A DNA stretch of 54,945 nucleotides from Acanthaster planci (lineage: Eukaryota; Echinodermata; Asteroidea; Valvatida; Acanthasteridae): NCBI RefSeq assembly GCF_001949145.1, contig NW_019091715.1:50457-105401 (forward strand), read 5' to 3'. How positions within the stretch are numbered: position 1 is the stretch's first letter; every line of letters begins with the position of its first letter. Shown here piece by piece: positions 34,376 to 45,869 of this stretch. The notes beneath the pieces were generated by a model. That model ran no database searches, had not been told where the DNA came from, and was given only the letters and a program-made list of their open reading frames with translations. The position numbers and the translations under genes are program-made.

Positions 34376-35662
34376 AGGAAGTTCTTTTATCATTTCTTAA
34401 ATTTTTACACTCCTCCTTGTTTATATGTAAAAGTGTATTCTCGGCATTAGATGTGTCGTTGCCAACCCCCCGCCTAGTCCGGAACTTATTTAGTCTTATT
34501 GAAGGATGAGTTCAAAACATGAAAAAATCATACACCAGACACAAATGAGATGAGAAAACTGGACTCAAATTTATAGAATGACCCATTTTCATCTACAAAT
34601 GATACTGGACAGATTCTCTTAAAGAAAATATTTATTTTGAGATTTTTCTGAGTATCCTTTTTGTGTGACAGTTTGTAGAATTCACACATATATATGTATG
34701 TAGTGATTGGATTCACAGTGATGCTCCTTTTTTGAAAAAATGGAAACCTCGAGGTCTTGCACTACCAGTACATGTACATGTGCATGGTGTAGAAGTCCAG
34801 TAAACAATTTGCCAGTTTTTTTTCAGCTATCGCTTGTAGCTAAAGTTGGCTTACTTCTGCAGAATCTGCAATATCAAATACATTATTTACATGCACATGT
34901 AAATCAAATACACAATCTTTTGCAAATAACAGGTTTGTTACCAATCCTTATTCTGACTGAATTTTTAGGTTAAACTACTTTTGTATAACCTATAAAAAAT
35001 CTGCATTAACAATCTTTGCTGTCATGCATGTTGATTAGATAATCTTTAGGGTGAATGCCACCTTGGCAGCTAATGATTAACGTATATTGAGACAACGTTG
35101 TTGATCTTATGTTGGCTAAACATTAAATATGGGTGGTCAACAATTATTCTGCATTGTGTTTAAAATATTATGTGTGATAACTTCTCACCTTTAATTTTGA
35201 GCAGATAGCAGGGCAAAGAGTGCATGCGTGAAGCTTCCCCTTTCTTGAAAAGATGGTGGAAAGTCCTTGAAAGGAACAAAACAAAGAAGTTTCTCATACA
35301 TGCGTTATCAACAATTCATCCTGAAATACATGGGAAAATTGTTGAGCGGGAGCTAGATTCTGAGAATAAAAATGTAGAACACATATACATTGTGTCCAAA
35401 CTTGTTATGAAAGTATGTGTCCAAGCTTATTATGCAAGTATGTGTTTTTGTTGAAGTAACACAACGTGTTCCGTAATGCCCCAACTGCTCTCCATGCCTC
35501 AGTGGACATGTGAGAAATGCGCAATAGGAGAAGCATTGTCTGTTACTCATGAGATACAAGTCCAAATGTGAGTTATTTCCAGAAAACACTATCCATAGTT
35601 ATTATGCAACAGTCCACTGTACAATAAAGATGGGTAAAAAAGCCTGCTGAAAAGCAAAAAAT
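34376..35662. other. No recognised gene
   Basis: A 76-codon ORF at 35224-35454 with a charged start (FLKRWWKVLERNKTKKF) follows an acceptor-like TTTTGAGCAG at 35204; no family is recognised. The rest is AT-rich. Confidence 0.35.
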
Positions 35663-36230
35663 TGTGTAGTTGCTTTCACAGGGCCAATCTACATTGGATA
35701 TTGCCAATTTCCTTTCCCAGAGATCACAGTACTGTGTAAAAAATTTGTGGCGAACAGCGAAAGTGGTCGAAAAAAGCGAGTTCAATCAAAATATAAAAAA
35801 ACTAATGCCCGGCACCTTTGAAAGATTCGCCATCATGTTACCAGAAATTCTCTAGCAACCGGCAGAGAGGTATTCGAAGCATGCGAACTGCCTAAAGTAT
35901 CTAGAACCACACACTGTAAGGCCTTAAAGGAGGTTGCCAAGGTTCGAAAGGCTCAAAGACGACCACCTCTTAACAAAAACCACAAAGCCAAACGCATTTC
36001 CTGGGCTGAAAAATATATGAAAATTGACTTTTCACAAGTTATTTTTGTGGATGAGTGTAAAGCAACACTGGATGGACCAGATGGATGTGCCAGAGGATGG
36101 ATAACTCAGGGGCAGTCTGCACCAGTGCAACTACATCGACAACAAGGTGGGGGTGGAGTCATGTTTTGGGTAGCTATCGCTGGAGATCAGATGATTGGAC
36201 CATTTCGTGTTGAGGATCAAAAGGGGTCTG
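35663..36230 (+). pseudogene. Tc1/mariner transposase, N-terminal two thirds
   Basis: A helix-turn-helix start (LLSQGQSTLDIANFLSQRSQ, 35670 on) and an N-terminal region in shifted frames (NSLATGREVFEA, then VSRTTHCKALKEV) precede RRPPLNKNHKAKRISWAEKY. The catalytic domain then reads VIFVDECKATLDGPDGCARGW, GGGGVMFWVAIAGDQ and GPFRVEDQ. The first catalytic aspartate (VDE) is present. The second D and the D/E of the DDE3 fold are gone because the sequence switches to a Penelope element at about 36231. At least two frameshifts. Dead copy. Confidence 0.85.
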
Positions 36231-37085
36231 GCCAAGTGCCTCACGCCTAGTCACCAGACCACGCTGCTCAGCCGCCGAGAGACACCGAGTCACCGCTGCC
36301 CTCATGGCGAATGGGTACCCAACATCATTCATCTGGCAGTCATCAAGATCCAAGTCCAGCACCGAAACGGAGCAACCGGAATACAAGGCCTTCATCGCTC
36401 TTTCCTTCATGGATGGTATCTCTGGACGGCTAAAGAGGATCCTGGAGGACCAGGGTGTCCGCACCGTGTTCCGATCGTCCACCACCTTGAGGAGCCAACA
36501 AGTGCGCCCTAAGGATCCTATCCCGCCCGGAAGACGCGGAGGAGTAGTGTACAGGATACCGTGCTGTGACTGCGACAAGGTGTACATTGGCGAAACTGGC
36601 AGACCCGTCGGTGAAAGAATAGAGGAGCACCAGCGCGACGTGAGACTCTTCCGTGTTGATTCATCAGCAGTAGCCAAACACACCTGGGGAACTTGTCACC
36701 ACCCTAACTGGGACGGCGTGCAGTGTGTGGACCAGGACCAATATTGGTACACCAGATGCATCAAGGAGGCCATCCACATCCGCCTCAACCGACACAGCAT
36801 CAACAGAGACAGCGGCGTCGACATCCCCGGCTTCTGGCTTCCCACCATCTGTCAACACAATCACTGCAGCAGCGGAGCACAACAGAGCCATGCTGAGGAC
36901 ACGCCCATGGATTGGAGCGTGCGACCCCTGCTGAGGTCACCCGTACTACGTCTGCAGTACACGGCGGGGGGCATGCGGAGGACGCGGTCCAGCGGTATAT
37001 AGTGGACTCTGCAGCATCCAGACTTCAGTTGCCTGATGAAGGCTAGCTGCACCAGCAGCCGAAACATCCCTACCAGCAACATGAC
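36231..37085 (+). pseudogene. Penelope-like element, C-terminal GIY-YIG endonuclease and 3-prime end
   Basis: A 232-codon ORF (36304-37002) reads NGYP..FI, then GISGRLKRILEDQGVRTVFR, GRRGGVVYRIPC, CDKVYIGETGRPVGERIEEH, VAKHTW, IKEAIHIRLNRHSINRD. This is the linker and GIY-YIG nuclease of Penelope-like retroelements (YIGET carries the YIG part; the glutamate of KEA is catalytic). The nuclease nicks target DNA for primed reverse transcription. RT is missing, a normal 5-prime truncation. The 3-prime end has the familiar TGATGAAGGC ... GCCGAAACAT pair (37034-37066). The first ~70 bases are in another frame. The nuclease ORF itself is open, suggesting a fairly young copy. Confidence 0.85.
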
Positions 37086-40000
37086 ATCGCAAGTCATCGA
37101 TTATCTTTTTCTGTATTCATCATCTACCGCGGTGATTATGTCTATCTCCTCTATTGGAAAGGTTTTTGTTTGTGCCTTTAAGTTAGGTAGTTTGATGTCA
37201 TTGTATGTATTAGTGCAATGTAGTAAAAGTCAACTCTATCAAAATGCACTTGTACCCAGGTGCGTTCCTGATGTGTATGCCGTACCCAAATGCAGTCATC
37301 TCATTTTTTCCACCGTTGGACTCGGTGCAGAAATTTGAATCCACATTCAAATGAACCACATTTCTGACAAATGGCTCTCAATCTTGAAGAAATGAACTGA
37401 ATGATACAAACAATTCATCAGTCTTCCAGACAATATCACCAATGATCTGAGTGGAATTTGACAAAAGTGTGAAAATTGGGCACTAAATAAGATGAAATGC
37501 AAGTAAAATGACAGAAGTGGGTCCAAACGAAAAAAGAAGTGAATCTCAAGAAAATATGTTCTTCCTAGAAGTAATAAACTGTTTTGTTCAAAATAGTTAC
37601 TAGTCTTTCATGCGGCATCAAAGTTGTATAAGGGTAAACCCAGCAAAATTGTGATAATTAGACACAAAGTTAGGTAAAAAAGGATAGTTTTTTCCGTAAT
37701 TATCCTTTGTCGTTAAATCAATATTTTCCACCTTTTTTTTTCATTTTCCGGAGATCTTTCTTACCAGAAGCTATTAGATATCACCATTTGATAGATTCTT
37801 GACAATCTATTTACTCACATGGTCTTCAAGGGAAAGGGCAGTACAAATCCCGCACATGGGTCACCACCAATATGCGTTATCTGCTAGAATAATTTTTCAG
37901 GCCAACGACCACATGTCACTATTGCGCATGCACGAATACACAAATTGAAAACATGCACAGTCTATAGGGACCGAACATACGTGGAGGTAACCTATTCAAA
38001 CAGATTGCTTCTCCTTCATTTGTATTCATGCTGCCTAAAAAAGACCTGGGCTTTTGACAGCTTTTGAATTTAAAAAGTGATACAATCGACAAGCAGTGTA
38101 AATAACCTTTCTGTAATCTTCAGAAACCTCCAAAATGATAGGTCTGGGAATTTGTTCTGCTGACTTTGACAGTAATTTGCTGGACAGTGATGGAGATGAC
38201 ATTGTGGCCTACCTACCCAGTGTGCATGCCTGTATATTTACATTAATGTACTCTGTGCAAACATATTGCTTGCTCAAATGGTGCTCATGATGATTACACT
38301 TTTTTTGCATAGTTCCCAATCTTGCGCCGCTATGTGGTGCCATACAGTCTTTGAGCATGACCTTTCCTTCAGATTTAGGGTCAATCAACTTTTGAAATAG
38401 GGGTGTTCCAATTACAAAAAAATACCAACATGAATGTTGCCATCACAGTTGTTTTTGCACACTAAGAAAAAAGGACATATTTCTGTGAGTCCTTGTGAAA
38501 TGTATCTCTTCTTCCGTGACTGAAACTAACATAAAATAATACTCTGTGCCCAGTCTTGCCCTGTTATTTAGATGTTACAGATGTGACCCTTGGTATTATG
38601 TTATAGTCATTTAAGGGAGCAGAGGACTTCGACATCTCTGGTTTTGTTGATTTATTCTGGAGAATGAATGCGAGGAAAGGAAACATTTTAAAAAGATGTC
38701 ATCTCCAATCCGGTCAGCGTCCGAGTGACTAATAAATGCCATTATCAAATGAATCGAATGGTTCAATGAAATACTGATTAGGCTATACACAAGAGAAGTT
38801 CAAATTAACTAAAATTACTTATAAAATATGTCTGAATCAGTTTCTCGCCATAATTCCATTTAACAGGCGCCATGTTGAAAATGCAAATGATTAGAACAGC
38901 AAACGAAGATAAATTAAGGAAAATAGAAGAACTGACAATATTTAGGCCTATGAGTCTCACAGACAAAACACTGCATCATGATATTGATAACTACTGACTT
39001 ATGTTGATAAAAAAAGGAATAAATAGAGTGATTTACCTGGAGAATAAATGCGATGAAAAGGGGAGGTTTTAAAAACATGTCATCTTCAATCCGGTCAGCA
39101 TCAGAGTGACGCTGACACGGCCCGCATTCAAAGTATCAATTGTGTACGATTGACTGGGAAAATGAATTTTTATGAGGGATGAACAAAAGGGATAGACATA
39201 ATGAATATTGACGATTCTTCAAAAAAAAAAAAAAAGGGGTATAAAGTTCTACGTGGTGACAAAGACATTTTACAGTGAAGACATGAAACATTACGTCTGC
39301 ATGGCAGGTTTTTGACACGTGTGATAGGTTAAGTGTGTGGAAAGCTCTGATACAGCATACCTTGATAGATGTTTTATATAATTGATGTCTACTTTTCAAA
39401 ATAATCATAAATATACATTTTTCAGAATAGCGTTTAGTGATATCACAGAAACTTGAAAAGGGGCTCCTTTTTATGTAAACTTTACCTTCTTTTTAAAGCC
39501 ACAGACACAAACATAATATAAAAAAGTAAACTTGTCAAATTCATTTAAATCATAAAGTTTACATGATGGCCTACATATAGAATGCTCCCTGTCTTGGAAA
39601 TAAGACCTTATCGTAGAAAAATAAATCCCATAACCATCTTTTTCATAACCATGCAGTGTATTCTTGACCTAATTCAATCACAGAGAGAAGTTTCCACAAG
39701 CCAGCATCCCTACCCTGGAAGAGGCTACTGTCGAATGTTTGAGCCTTGGATTGAACATTTTCTTTGATGTAAAGGATTGGTCCACAGAGGTAAATATGAA
39801 TTTGCCATCATGGGTTAATGATTTCCACAGGTACTAGTTTATGCACTTAGCAAAAGACTTTCTGCTAAAACATCTTTCTGCTCTCTTGCGCTAAATCCAA
39901 CTGAAGCACTACCACGAAAATCAAAATTTTCAATTTTTTTACTTTCAACTCTTTTTTCAAAATAGTGGGTGCTGGGTCAAGGAAATAAATTGAAAATCGA

Positions 40001-40721
40001 AATTCACTTTTTATGTTAAAATCCCAAATAAAATATTTTTCTGATTTGTCTGAAATACATGTAGCCTGTGCGCCGTGCAAACATTCAAAAAATGCAATCT
40101 TTTTCAACTTTGTTCCCATGTACAGACAGGTTTGACTTTGCATGTACATGTACACCGTGTCCATGTACATACACGTACTTTAAAAACATCGTGAAGGGAA
40201 ATTTTTCATTCTTAAACTTGAAATCTAGGTGCTAGCAGCAGTGATCAATAGGCCACACAAATGTGGCAGGGTACCAGGCATATTAACCTACCGGTACACA
40301 AAGAGAACATTGAACACCAGTTGTTAATAACGATGCAACTTAATGTTTATCACTTTGAATTCAAGACTAACCGGACAGCAGCAAACTGCATCCAAATCTG
40401 TTGGCTAGAGCTAGGTCTTTGACTCCGTTCCGCTATACAGTTATGTGCATATGCATGTGCGTGGAGCTTAGAGACTCATTCTAGCCATAGCCTGGGAGGT
40501 ACATTTCGGAGCAGATAGGACACGGCATGCTGTTGTGTGAGATCGATCGTTGTCATACAAACCCAAATGGCTGCTTCCATGGACAGACCGTGCGAATTAG
40601 ATATACCCACAAATCTTCGGAGTTTTGGAACAGAGCAAAAGCTGATTATTAAAAATCCCTCATCATCCTACGAGCGTTTTGTGTGTGCTTGCTGTTTGCT
40701 GTCCAGAAACCCCAAAGAATC
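37086..40721. other. No recognised gene; contains a diverged duplicate (38650-38730 and 39031-39110)
   Basis: The longest ORF (39865-40170, minus) has no motif. The two ~80-bp segments share CTGGAGAATNAATGCGA and CAATCCGGTCAGC.TC.GAGTGAC. A 15-A run sits near 39221. Confidence 0.45.
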
Positions 40722-41520
40722 AACATCAACATTCTAGAACTGAAAGTGGTATTCAACGCTCTTCGCACTTCCGGCAGCATCTAGTTGGCCACTCGGTGCG
40801 AATCCAGAGCGACAACTCCACTGCAGTGGCGTACATCAACCACCAAGGTGGCACTCGCTCCCCTCAGCTCTGTGTCCTTACATGGCTGCTCTTCATGTGG
40901 CGAGCGATCAAGGGATCACTCGTCGGGCTGTCCACATCGCGAGAACAAGCAACAGCATAGCAGATGCACTCTCCCAGGGTGCTGTCAACCTGATAGAGTG
41001 GACTCTCCATCCGAGTGTAGTCAGCCAGATTTTTGTGGAATTTGAGCGTCCTCATGTCGACCTCTTCGCATCTGCCGACAATGCCCACCTTCCAATATTT
41101 TGCTCCAGGTTCCCGCACCCACAGGCGTGGGTGACGGACACACGACAGGTTGACTGGTCGGGCCTACTAGCGTATGCCTTCCCACCAATCTCCCTCATCC
41201 CACGTGTTCTCTCCAAGGTAGAGCGGGAACCATGTCAGATTCTTCTCATGACCCCGTTCTGGCCTTGCCAACCGTGGTTTCCAAGGCTGATAAGACTCCT
41301 GGTACAGCGACTGCTGGTCCTTCCAGCTAGGGAAGACATCCTTCGTCAACTCAGATTGAGGATCCGCCACCCAGCGCCGAAGACTCTTCACGTGACGTGC
41401 TGGACATTGTCCAACGATCCTTCAGGGCACTGGGCCTTTCTGCAGACACTGCGTTCATGCTGCCCGGGGTCGACGACTCTCCACTTGCAAAATTTACAAC
41501 ATCCGACTACAACATTTTAA
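40722..41520 (+). pseudogene. DIRS RNase H domain and following region, copy 3
   Basis: INILELKVVF opens the RNase H fold. HSVRIQSDNSTAVAYINHQG carries a catalytic aspartate, then ARTSNSIADALSQG (about 40940) ends the domain. The long ORF (40882-41520) continues with HVDLFASADNAHLPIF, WSGLLAYAFPPISLIPRVL and MTPFWPCQPWFPRL, the usual text between RNase H and recombinase in DIRS1-like elements. RNase H degrades the RNA strand during reverse transcription. The RT is absent upstream (5-prime truncated near 40720) and there are frameshifts near 40770 and 40890. Confidence 0.85.
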
Positions 41521-41976
41521 TAGATGGTGCGACGACCACGATGTTTCTCCAACTGTAGCTTCTGTGAGCTCCGTTGTAGACTCTCTTATGTATCTCTTCC
41601 ACTCAGGCCTCCAGGTTGCTACTATCCGCAACTACTGGTCAGCCTTGGTGGCTGTTCACTCAGGCTTCAGCGATGGATCGACTGTTTCTGACAAATCTTC
41701 TATCCACCATCTCCTTCGGGGAATGTTTGTCAAGCCTCCCACTTCAAGTGTCCGGTTTTATTTTGGGATCTCGGAAGCGTTCTGTGTGTTCTTGCCAGTC
41801 CCCCTTCGAGCCGCTGTCTGTCATATCTGATCTCCATCCAAGCATCCAACTGGTGTTCCTGCTTGCAGTTGTTACGTCGAGACACGGTAGTGAACTACAC
41901 GCCTTATCGATTGCCAATAGGCACATCCGTTCGGAGCAGCATGGGGTTCTCCTTATCCCAACCATTGGGTTGCTAA
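41521..41976 (+). pseudogene. DIRS tyrosine recombinase, N-terminal part, copy 3
   Basis: Core-binding region with VVDSLMYLFHSGLQVATIRNYWSALVAVH, then HLLRGMF. After a frameshift come LHPSIQLVFLLAVVTSR and SELHALSIAN, which hold the first catalytic arginine region, and finally LLIPTIGLL. The frame then meets foreign sequence at 41977. The rest of the enzyme continues, in the matching frame, at 51987 after the 10-kb insertion. DIRS elements use this recombinase to integrate. Confidence 0.8.
41974..41976. repeat. Left TAA target site duplication of the 10-kb element
   Basis: TAA precedes the terminal repeat and is repeated at 51984-51986. Removing the element and one TAA restores the recombinase reading frame. 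Confidence 0.75.
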
Positions 41977-42037
41977 GGGAGCCTGGCGGACAGACTGACG
42001 CGTGAAAGCCTTTGAAAGGCTGAGCCAAGCCCGGGCC
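41977..42037. repeat. Left terminal inverted repeat, 61 bp
   Basis: Begins GGGAGCCTGGCGGACAGACT and ends GGGCC. Five of the eight differences from the right copy are C/T or G/A, as expected from cytosine decay. Confidence 0.85.
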
Positions 42038-42539
42038 TTGCAGAGAGCAAAAGTTAATTTGGGGGGCCAAATCCTCTCACAAAAGGTAGCATGGCAATCA
42101 TTAAAGCTGGGCTTCTGACCCTCCTGGCCTCACCTTGGCTCAGCCAAGCGTAGCTCATTATCTTGGTTCTTTGTCAGGGGAGTATTGTTAACTAAACTGG
42201 AGTCAACATATGGATTTCCTTTGAGGAGCTGACAGAATCATTCTCGGGCATGAAGAAAAGAATGCCAATCAATAAAGCTGGGCCGTTTGGGGGCTTGACT
42301 TGACCAGTACAGTACACTTTTCAGGGGTCGAAATTATGTGTCCACTGGCCCGAGAATAGACCTTTAGAAAAGTTGTTGGACCAGCTGATACCATAGTATG
42401 GGCCAGTTGAAATCTGATGTCTTTTCTGTCTTCACATACATCTTTCAATAATCTTTTCTCACATTAAAATGCTAATTTTTATGTGTCTTCCTTCTTACAT
42501 TTGTAATTTTTGAAAAAAGGCATTATTTTCACGAGTTCC
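42038..42539. other. Left subterminal region of the 10-kb element
   Basis: No coding signal. A short direct repeat (AAT CATTAAAGCTGGGC at about 42097; AATCAATAAAGCTGGGC at about 42267) is present. CAGGGGTCGAAATT at about 42323 resembles a hAT terminus, but no partner is seen. Confidence 0.4.
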
Positions 42540-42915
42540 GATTCATGTTTTGCTGTCGCAGTGGTGAAAACAAGCTCAATGCACGAAAAGGTGCTCTGGT
42601 TTCCGCCGCACCCATGCAAAAGAATGTGTGATGGAAATGTAGCAACTAGAACCAGTGTGTACCTAGCACATCATGTACATGTGCTGTGCAAGTCCACTCT
42701 ACATCGGCCGTACACGTCACGGATGCAATCCTAAAGGCTGCTTGTCGAAAAGACACCGATGTTGGAAGAGGTTTTCTGCAATTCACAGAACTTGGTCTCT
42801 TATTCATGTATGTGTTTTTTGCATTCGTGAGTTTAATTTGAGGTTGTTCTGCTCGTGGCACAAGGTTTATCGCCCGCCGGTCCAGATGCATCACACACAC
42901 TTACCACACGATACT
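42540..42915. repeat. Inner inverted repeat, left copy (pairs with 50808-51175)
   Basis: Shared blocks with the reverse complement of 50808-51175: GTGGTGAAAACA, CATGT.TATGTGT or its variant, TTTGAGGTTGT.CTGCT, TTAT.GCCCGCC, TCCAGATG.ATC and CACACAC.CTTAC. Identity is partial but collinear over about 350 bp. Confidence 0.7.
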
Positions 42916-44361
42916 CGTGGACATTGTCGGCCAGTTTGCCGTTGCGGTCGCCTGAGTAGCACTGTGTGAATTGTGTATAATTTTCTTGTGAAATGCTGAA
43001 TGTAGAAATGTTTACATAGATTAAGACAGGTGTTAATCACTTTTTGAGATAATTTTGGAAGATGTCTCCCTGTTGATGCCATGCAATCAGCACACAGATT
43101 GTTCCCCAAACCAAAAAAATCCGACCTAGGCCTACTGACCCTCCTTTTGAGACGCATAGCACAACTGTGTTTGGGCCTGATAAAGACTGCCTGTATTGGA
43201 GTGGGCCTATTATAGAGTCCTAAGTAAAGGAAACTAGCGACATACTGGAATGGAGAATGAAACAGTTATTCAGAGTCGAAGGATTCTATGCCTTCTAAAT
43301 AGATCAACATTTTAATCATAACATAAACAAACGACAAATTACACGAATTATCAGCCAAGTTGTGCGGTAAACTGAACAGCAATACATTAGTCGGTAATTT
43401 TCCATCATACGCCAATGACAGACGTACTCCAAGGACTTTAATCTTTAAATTCAACATAATTCAGTATTCTTTATGATAACAATAACTGATAAGTACAGTG
43501 GCATATTGGTAACATGAAAAAAATCAATAATACAGAATTATTTCTATCACTTGAGTACAAAGGAATTTTTGAAGAATGCATCACAAATATATTACAAGAA
43601 TGCATTATGCAAGGACATTTTTTTGCTATACCAGTAATATCAAACTTTATTAAGTCACATAAACCTAAATTAGAAATCACCTAATTTAAGAAAGGACCGA
43701 AATTCTTCAAAGATGTCACTGAAGTTTTTGCTCATACATGTAGATGCCTTGATTAATAGTGAACAGCCGTGCAGAACGGACAAGAATACAGCAGCAAAAC
43801 AGAACAAGAACTGATCTTTTTTTCAAACGAAATCAGACGTTCCGATCTCACCACATTGTGAACTTGATAGAAAACTATCCACTTCCCAATATGAGAAAGG
43901 TCTGAACTGGAGTCACAAATGCACAAAGCCCTAACATTTGTGACGAATTTCCAAATATTCTCACCAGTGGGTAAATGAAAATGGCGGACATTTCAATTTG
44001 GATTATTTGCTGTATCAACGGCTGTTGCATGACTAATGTACGTGATACTTTGTAATGCATGAAGACACACATGTGACATAAAATTACGACTCTTCAAACA
44101 TGGACTTGTCATAGACTAATACTGATGAAATGTTTTTGGGGGAATTCCTGAATCGGGAACAGAATTGAGGATTTTTGAAAACGGAATTGCCACTTTTCTG
44201 AAACAGAAAAATATTGTCCCTATACAGTACAGGGTAACCCCTTGCAGTCTCATCACAAACAGCAACTTTGTAGTATTTTTGAAAACATTGATTCTCTGCC
44301 AAATTTACACTTTGGATTTGAATTTTGTAACAATTGAAAAAAATCAAAATCTGCTTGAACT
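42916..44361. other. No recognised gene inside the 10-kb element
   Basis: AT-rich, with poorly supported ORFs; probably downstream flank of the minus-strand DDE-like gene. Confidence 0.4.
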
Positions 44362-44706
44362 TCACGGTTGGTGGATTTTCAGACGGTGGTCTTTCGTCCC
44401 TTCTCCGATGTGAAGATATATCGGCAGCCAGGCTGTTCACAGCGGTCATGAATGCTGTTCACGTACAGAGGGCACATGGCCGTCAGGAAGCCCTCGAGGT
44501 TGAGCGAGGGCTTTGCGGAAAGTGATGAAATATCCTGGGAGAGTAGTCGATGGCTCCAGTGTGGGAAAGTCACAGAGAATCTGCACGTTCTCAGTTTTGG
44601 CAACACATGGTCGAGAGGAGCATTGGCCACGAGTCCCTTTTTTGGCACTTGAAAAGAATCACCTGCCCTTTGCATGGTCCATGTGGTTCTGAAGGAGAAG
44701 ATCCTC
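44362..44706 (-). CDS. DDE-like gene, last exon with C2H2-type zinc finger
   Basis: Minus strand, after a possible acceptor TTCTCCTTCAG (upstream of about 44697). The frame reads VLPKLRTCRFSVTFPHW, then LNLEGFLTAMCPLYV, then RCEQPGCRYIFTSEKG. After a one-base shift it ends GTKDHRLKIHQP and stops at 44362-44364. C....C and, twelve residues on, H....H give a C2H2 finger, which would bind DNA or RNA. The finger is complete only if a frameshift near 44390 is corrected; as it stands the frame stops at 44379. The exon lies downstream of the two DDE-like exons on the same strand and is assigned to the same gene by position and by the usual C-terminal finger of such proteins as I remember them. The exact 5-prime edge is uncertain. 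Confidence 0.5.
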
Positions 44707-44806
44707 CTACTGAAGATTAGGATGGTCACGGAGCTTCTTTGCGGAGGCATTGATTATTTGCTTTACCTCATGGTAATCACCATAAATTCCCCTCCCTGTG
44801 CCACTT

Positions 44807-44960
44807 TAGACATGGGATACTGTCAACGGCTGTTGACAGTATTTGACACCGCGGAGGTAGCGTTCGAGGCGTCCCATAGTCGAGTTAAAAACTTGATGTT
44901 CCTTCTGAAGCTTCTGGTATTTAGTCAGATGAGTTTTGGAGCATGGTGGGCGGTCCTCTC
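44807..44960 (-). CDS. DDE-like gene, middle exon
   Basis: A clear acceptor (TTTTTAATTTCAG) precedes 44960. The exon reads GEDRPPCSKTHLTKYQ, then LQKEHQVFNSTMGRL and VKYCQQPLTVSHV before a stop at 44807. In relatives I recall, a PGE..PP..QT.LT.DE block directly follows the NPIE..W domain. The first codon joins the DTLPG end of the exon at 48589-48918 through a split glycine codon. This agreement of wording and phase across 3.6 kb, with a LINE in between, is the main support for a spliced gene. The 3-prime donor is not obvious. A perfect 11-bp-arm hairpin lies in the exon (44817-44842). Confidence 0.55.
44817..44842. repeat. Hairpin with perfect 11-bp arms
   Basis: ATACTGTCAAC, four-base loop GGCT, GTTGACAGTAT. 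It overlaps the end of the DDE-like gene middle exon. Confidence 0.85.
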
Positions 44961-45440
44961 CTGAAATTAAAAAAGGAAACGGATGGTTTATGGAAATGGC
45001 CACGCAAAATCTTGACAATTATTATAACGCCTGTACATGATGTGTATTACACATTTTGAAACAATTTTCCCATTAAGTACATGTAGACATGCAAAAATAT
45101 TGGGCACATTCATCTCAGTTGTCCTTAAACTAGTTCAGTTGGTGCTTACTCTGTTAGTACTTTTTCCACAGTAACAAATTTTCATTTTAATGGCTTATTA
45201 ATGAAATAGTGGTTTGTGCATTTCCATAATGACAACACGCAGATGCTGGGTACCAGTCAGATGGCGCAAACACGGAGTATGCATATGCATGTTATGTAAC
45301 TAGTTACGAAGGGGGTTGAATTTTGATGATAAAGATAATTAGTTTATTTGTATATACAGTATATATCTATTGCTGCCAGGTAAAAACTCAAAACAGCAAA
45401 ACCAAACAATCACAGCTAGACAAACAAATATTTAATATTT
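44961..45440. other. Intron of the DDE-like gene before the LINE
   Basis: No coding signal; the boundary with the LINE 5-prime region is uncertain (about 45440). Confidence 0.35.
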
Positions 45441-45869
45441 CCTTGAGGGCGCCCTGTTAGTGGCTGCCTCTGTATTTTTTATCTTTCGCTATCTTGTAGA
45501 TTTTAATCTTTTAAAATCTTTTTCCTCTGTGTTCATCGCTGGTTTTATCTGACATTTATATTGATTGTTGTTGCTACGATTATCGCCAAGGAATGCTTTT
45601 TCCTCCTTTGTTCCTGTGAAGTGAGTACATGTATTTTGGAAGTTTAATGTAGTCTTTTACACTGGCTTAGCTTCCCACACAAATGACTGGAATTCAATAT
45701 GGTGCCTCTACATGTTCGTAACCTCTTGTATTTTGTGCTACTGCTCACCCTTGTGGAAATTCTTGCTGAGAATACTGTATTATATACACACAAAAGCGAT
45801 CCAGATCTTCATGAACCTAAGTCTCAGTGGAAGTGTAGCTATGCGTATTGTCGCTGACCAAGAGTATCG

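Noticed and set aside
42673-42760. STLYIGRTRH-like text as a GIY-YIG nuclease
   Set aside because: Only a few residues resemble the motif; the stretch belongs to the inner inverted repeat and has no further nuclease blocks.
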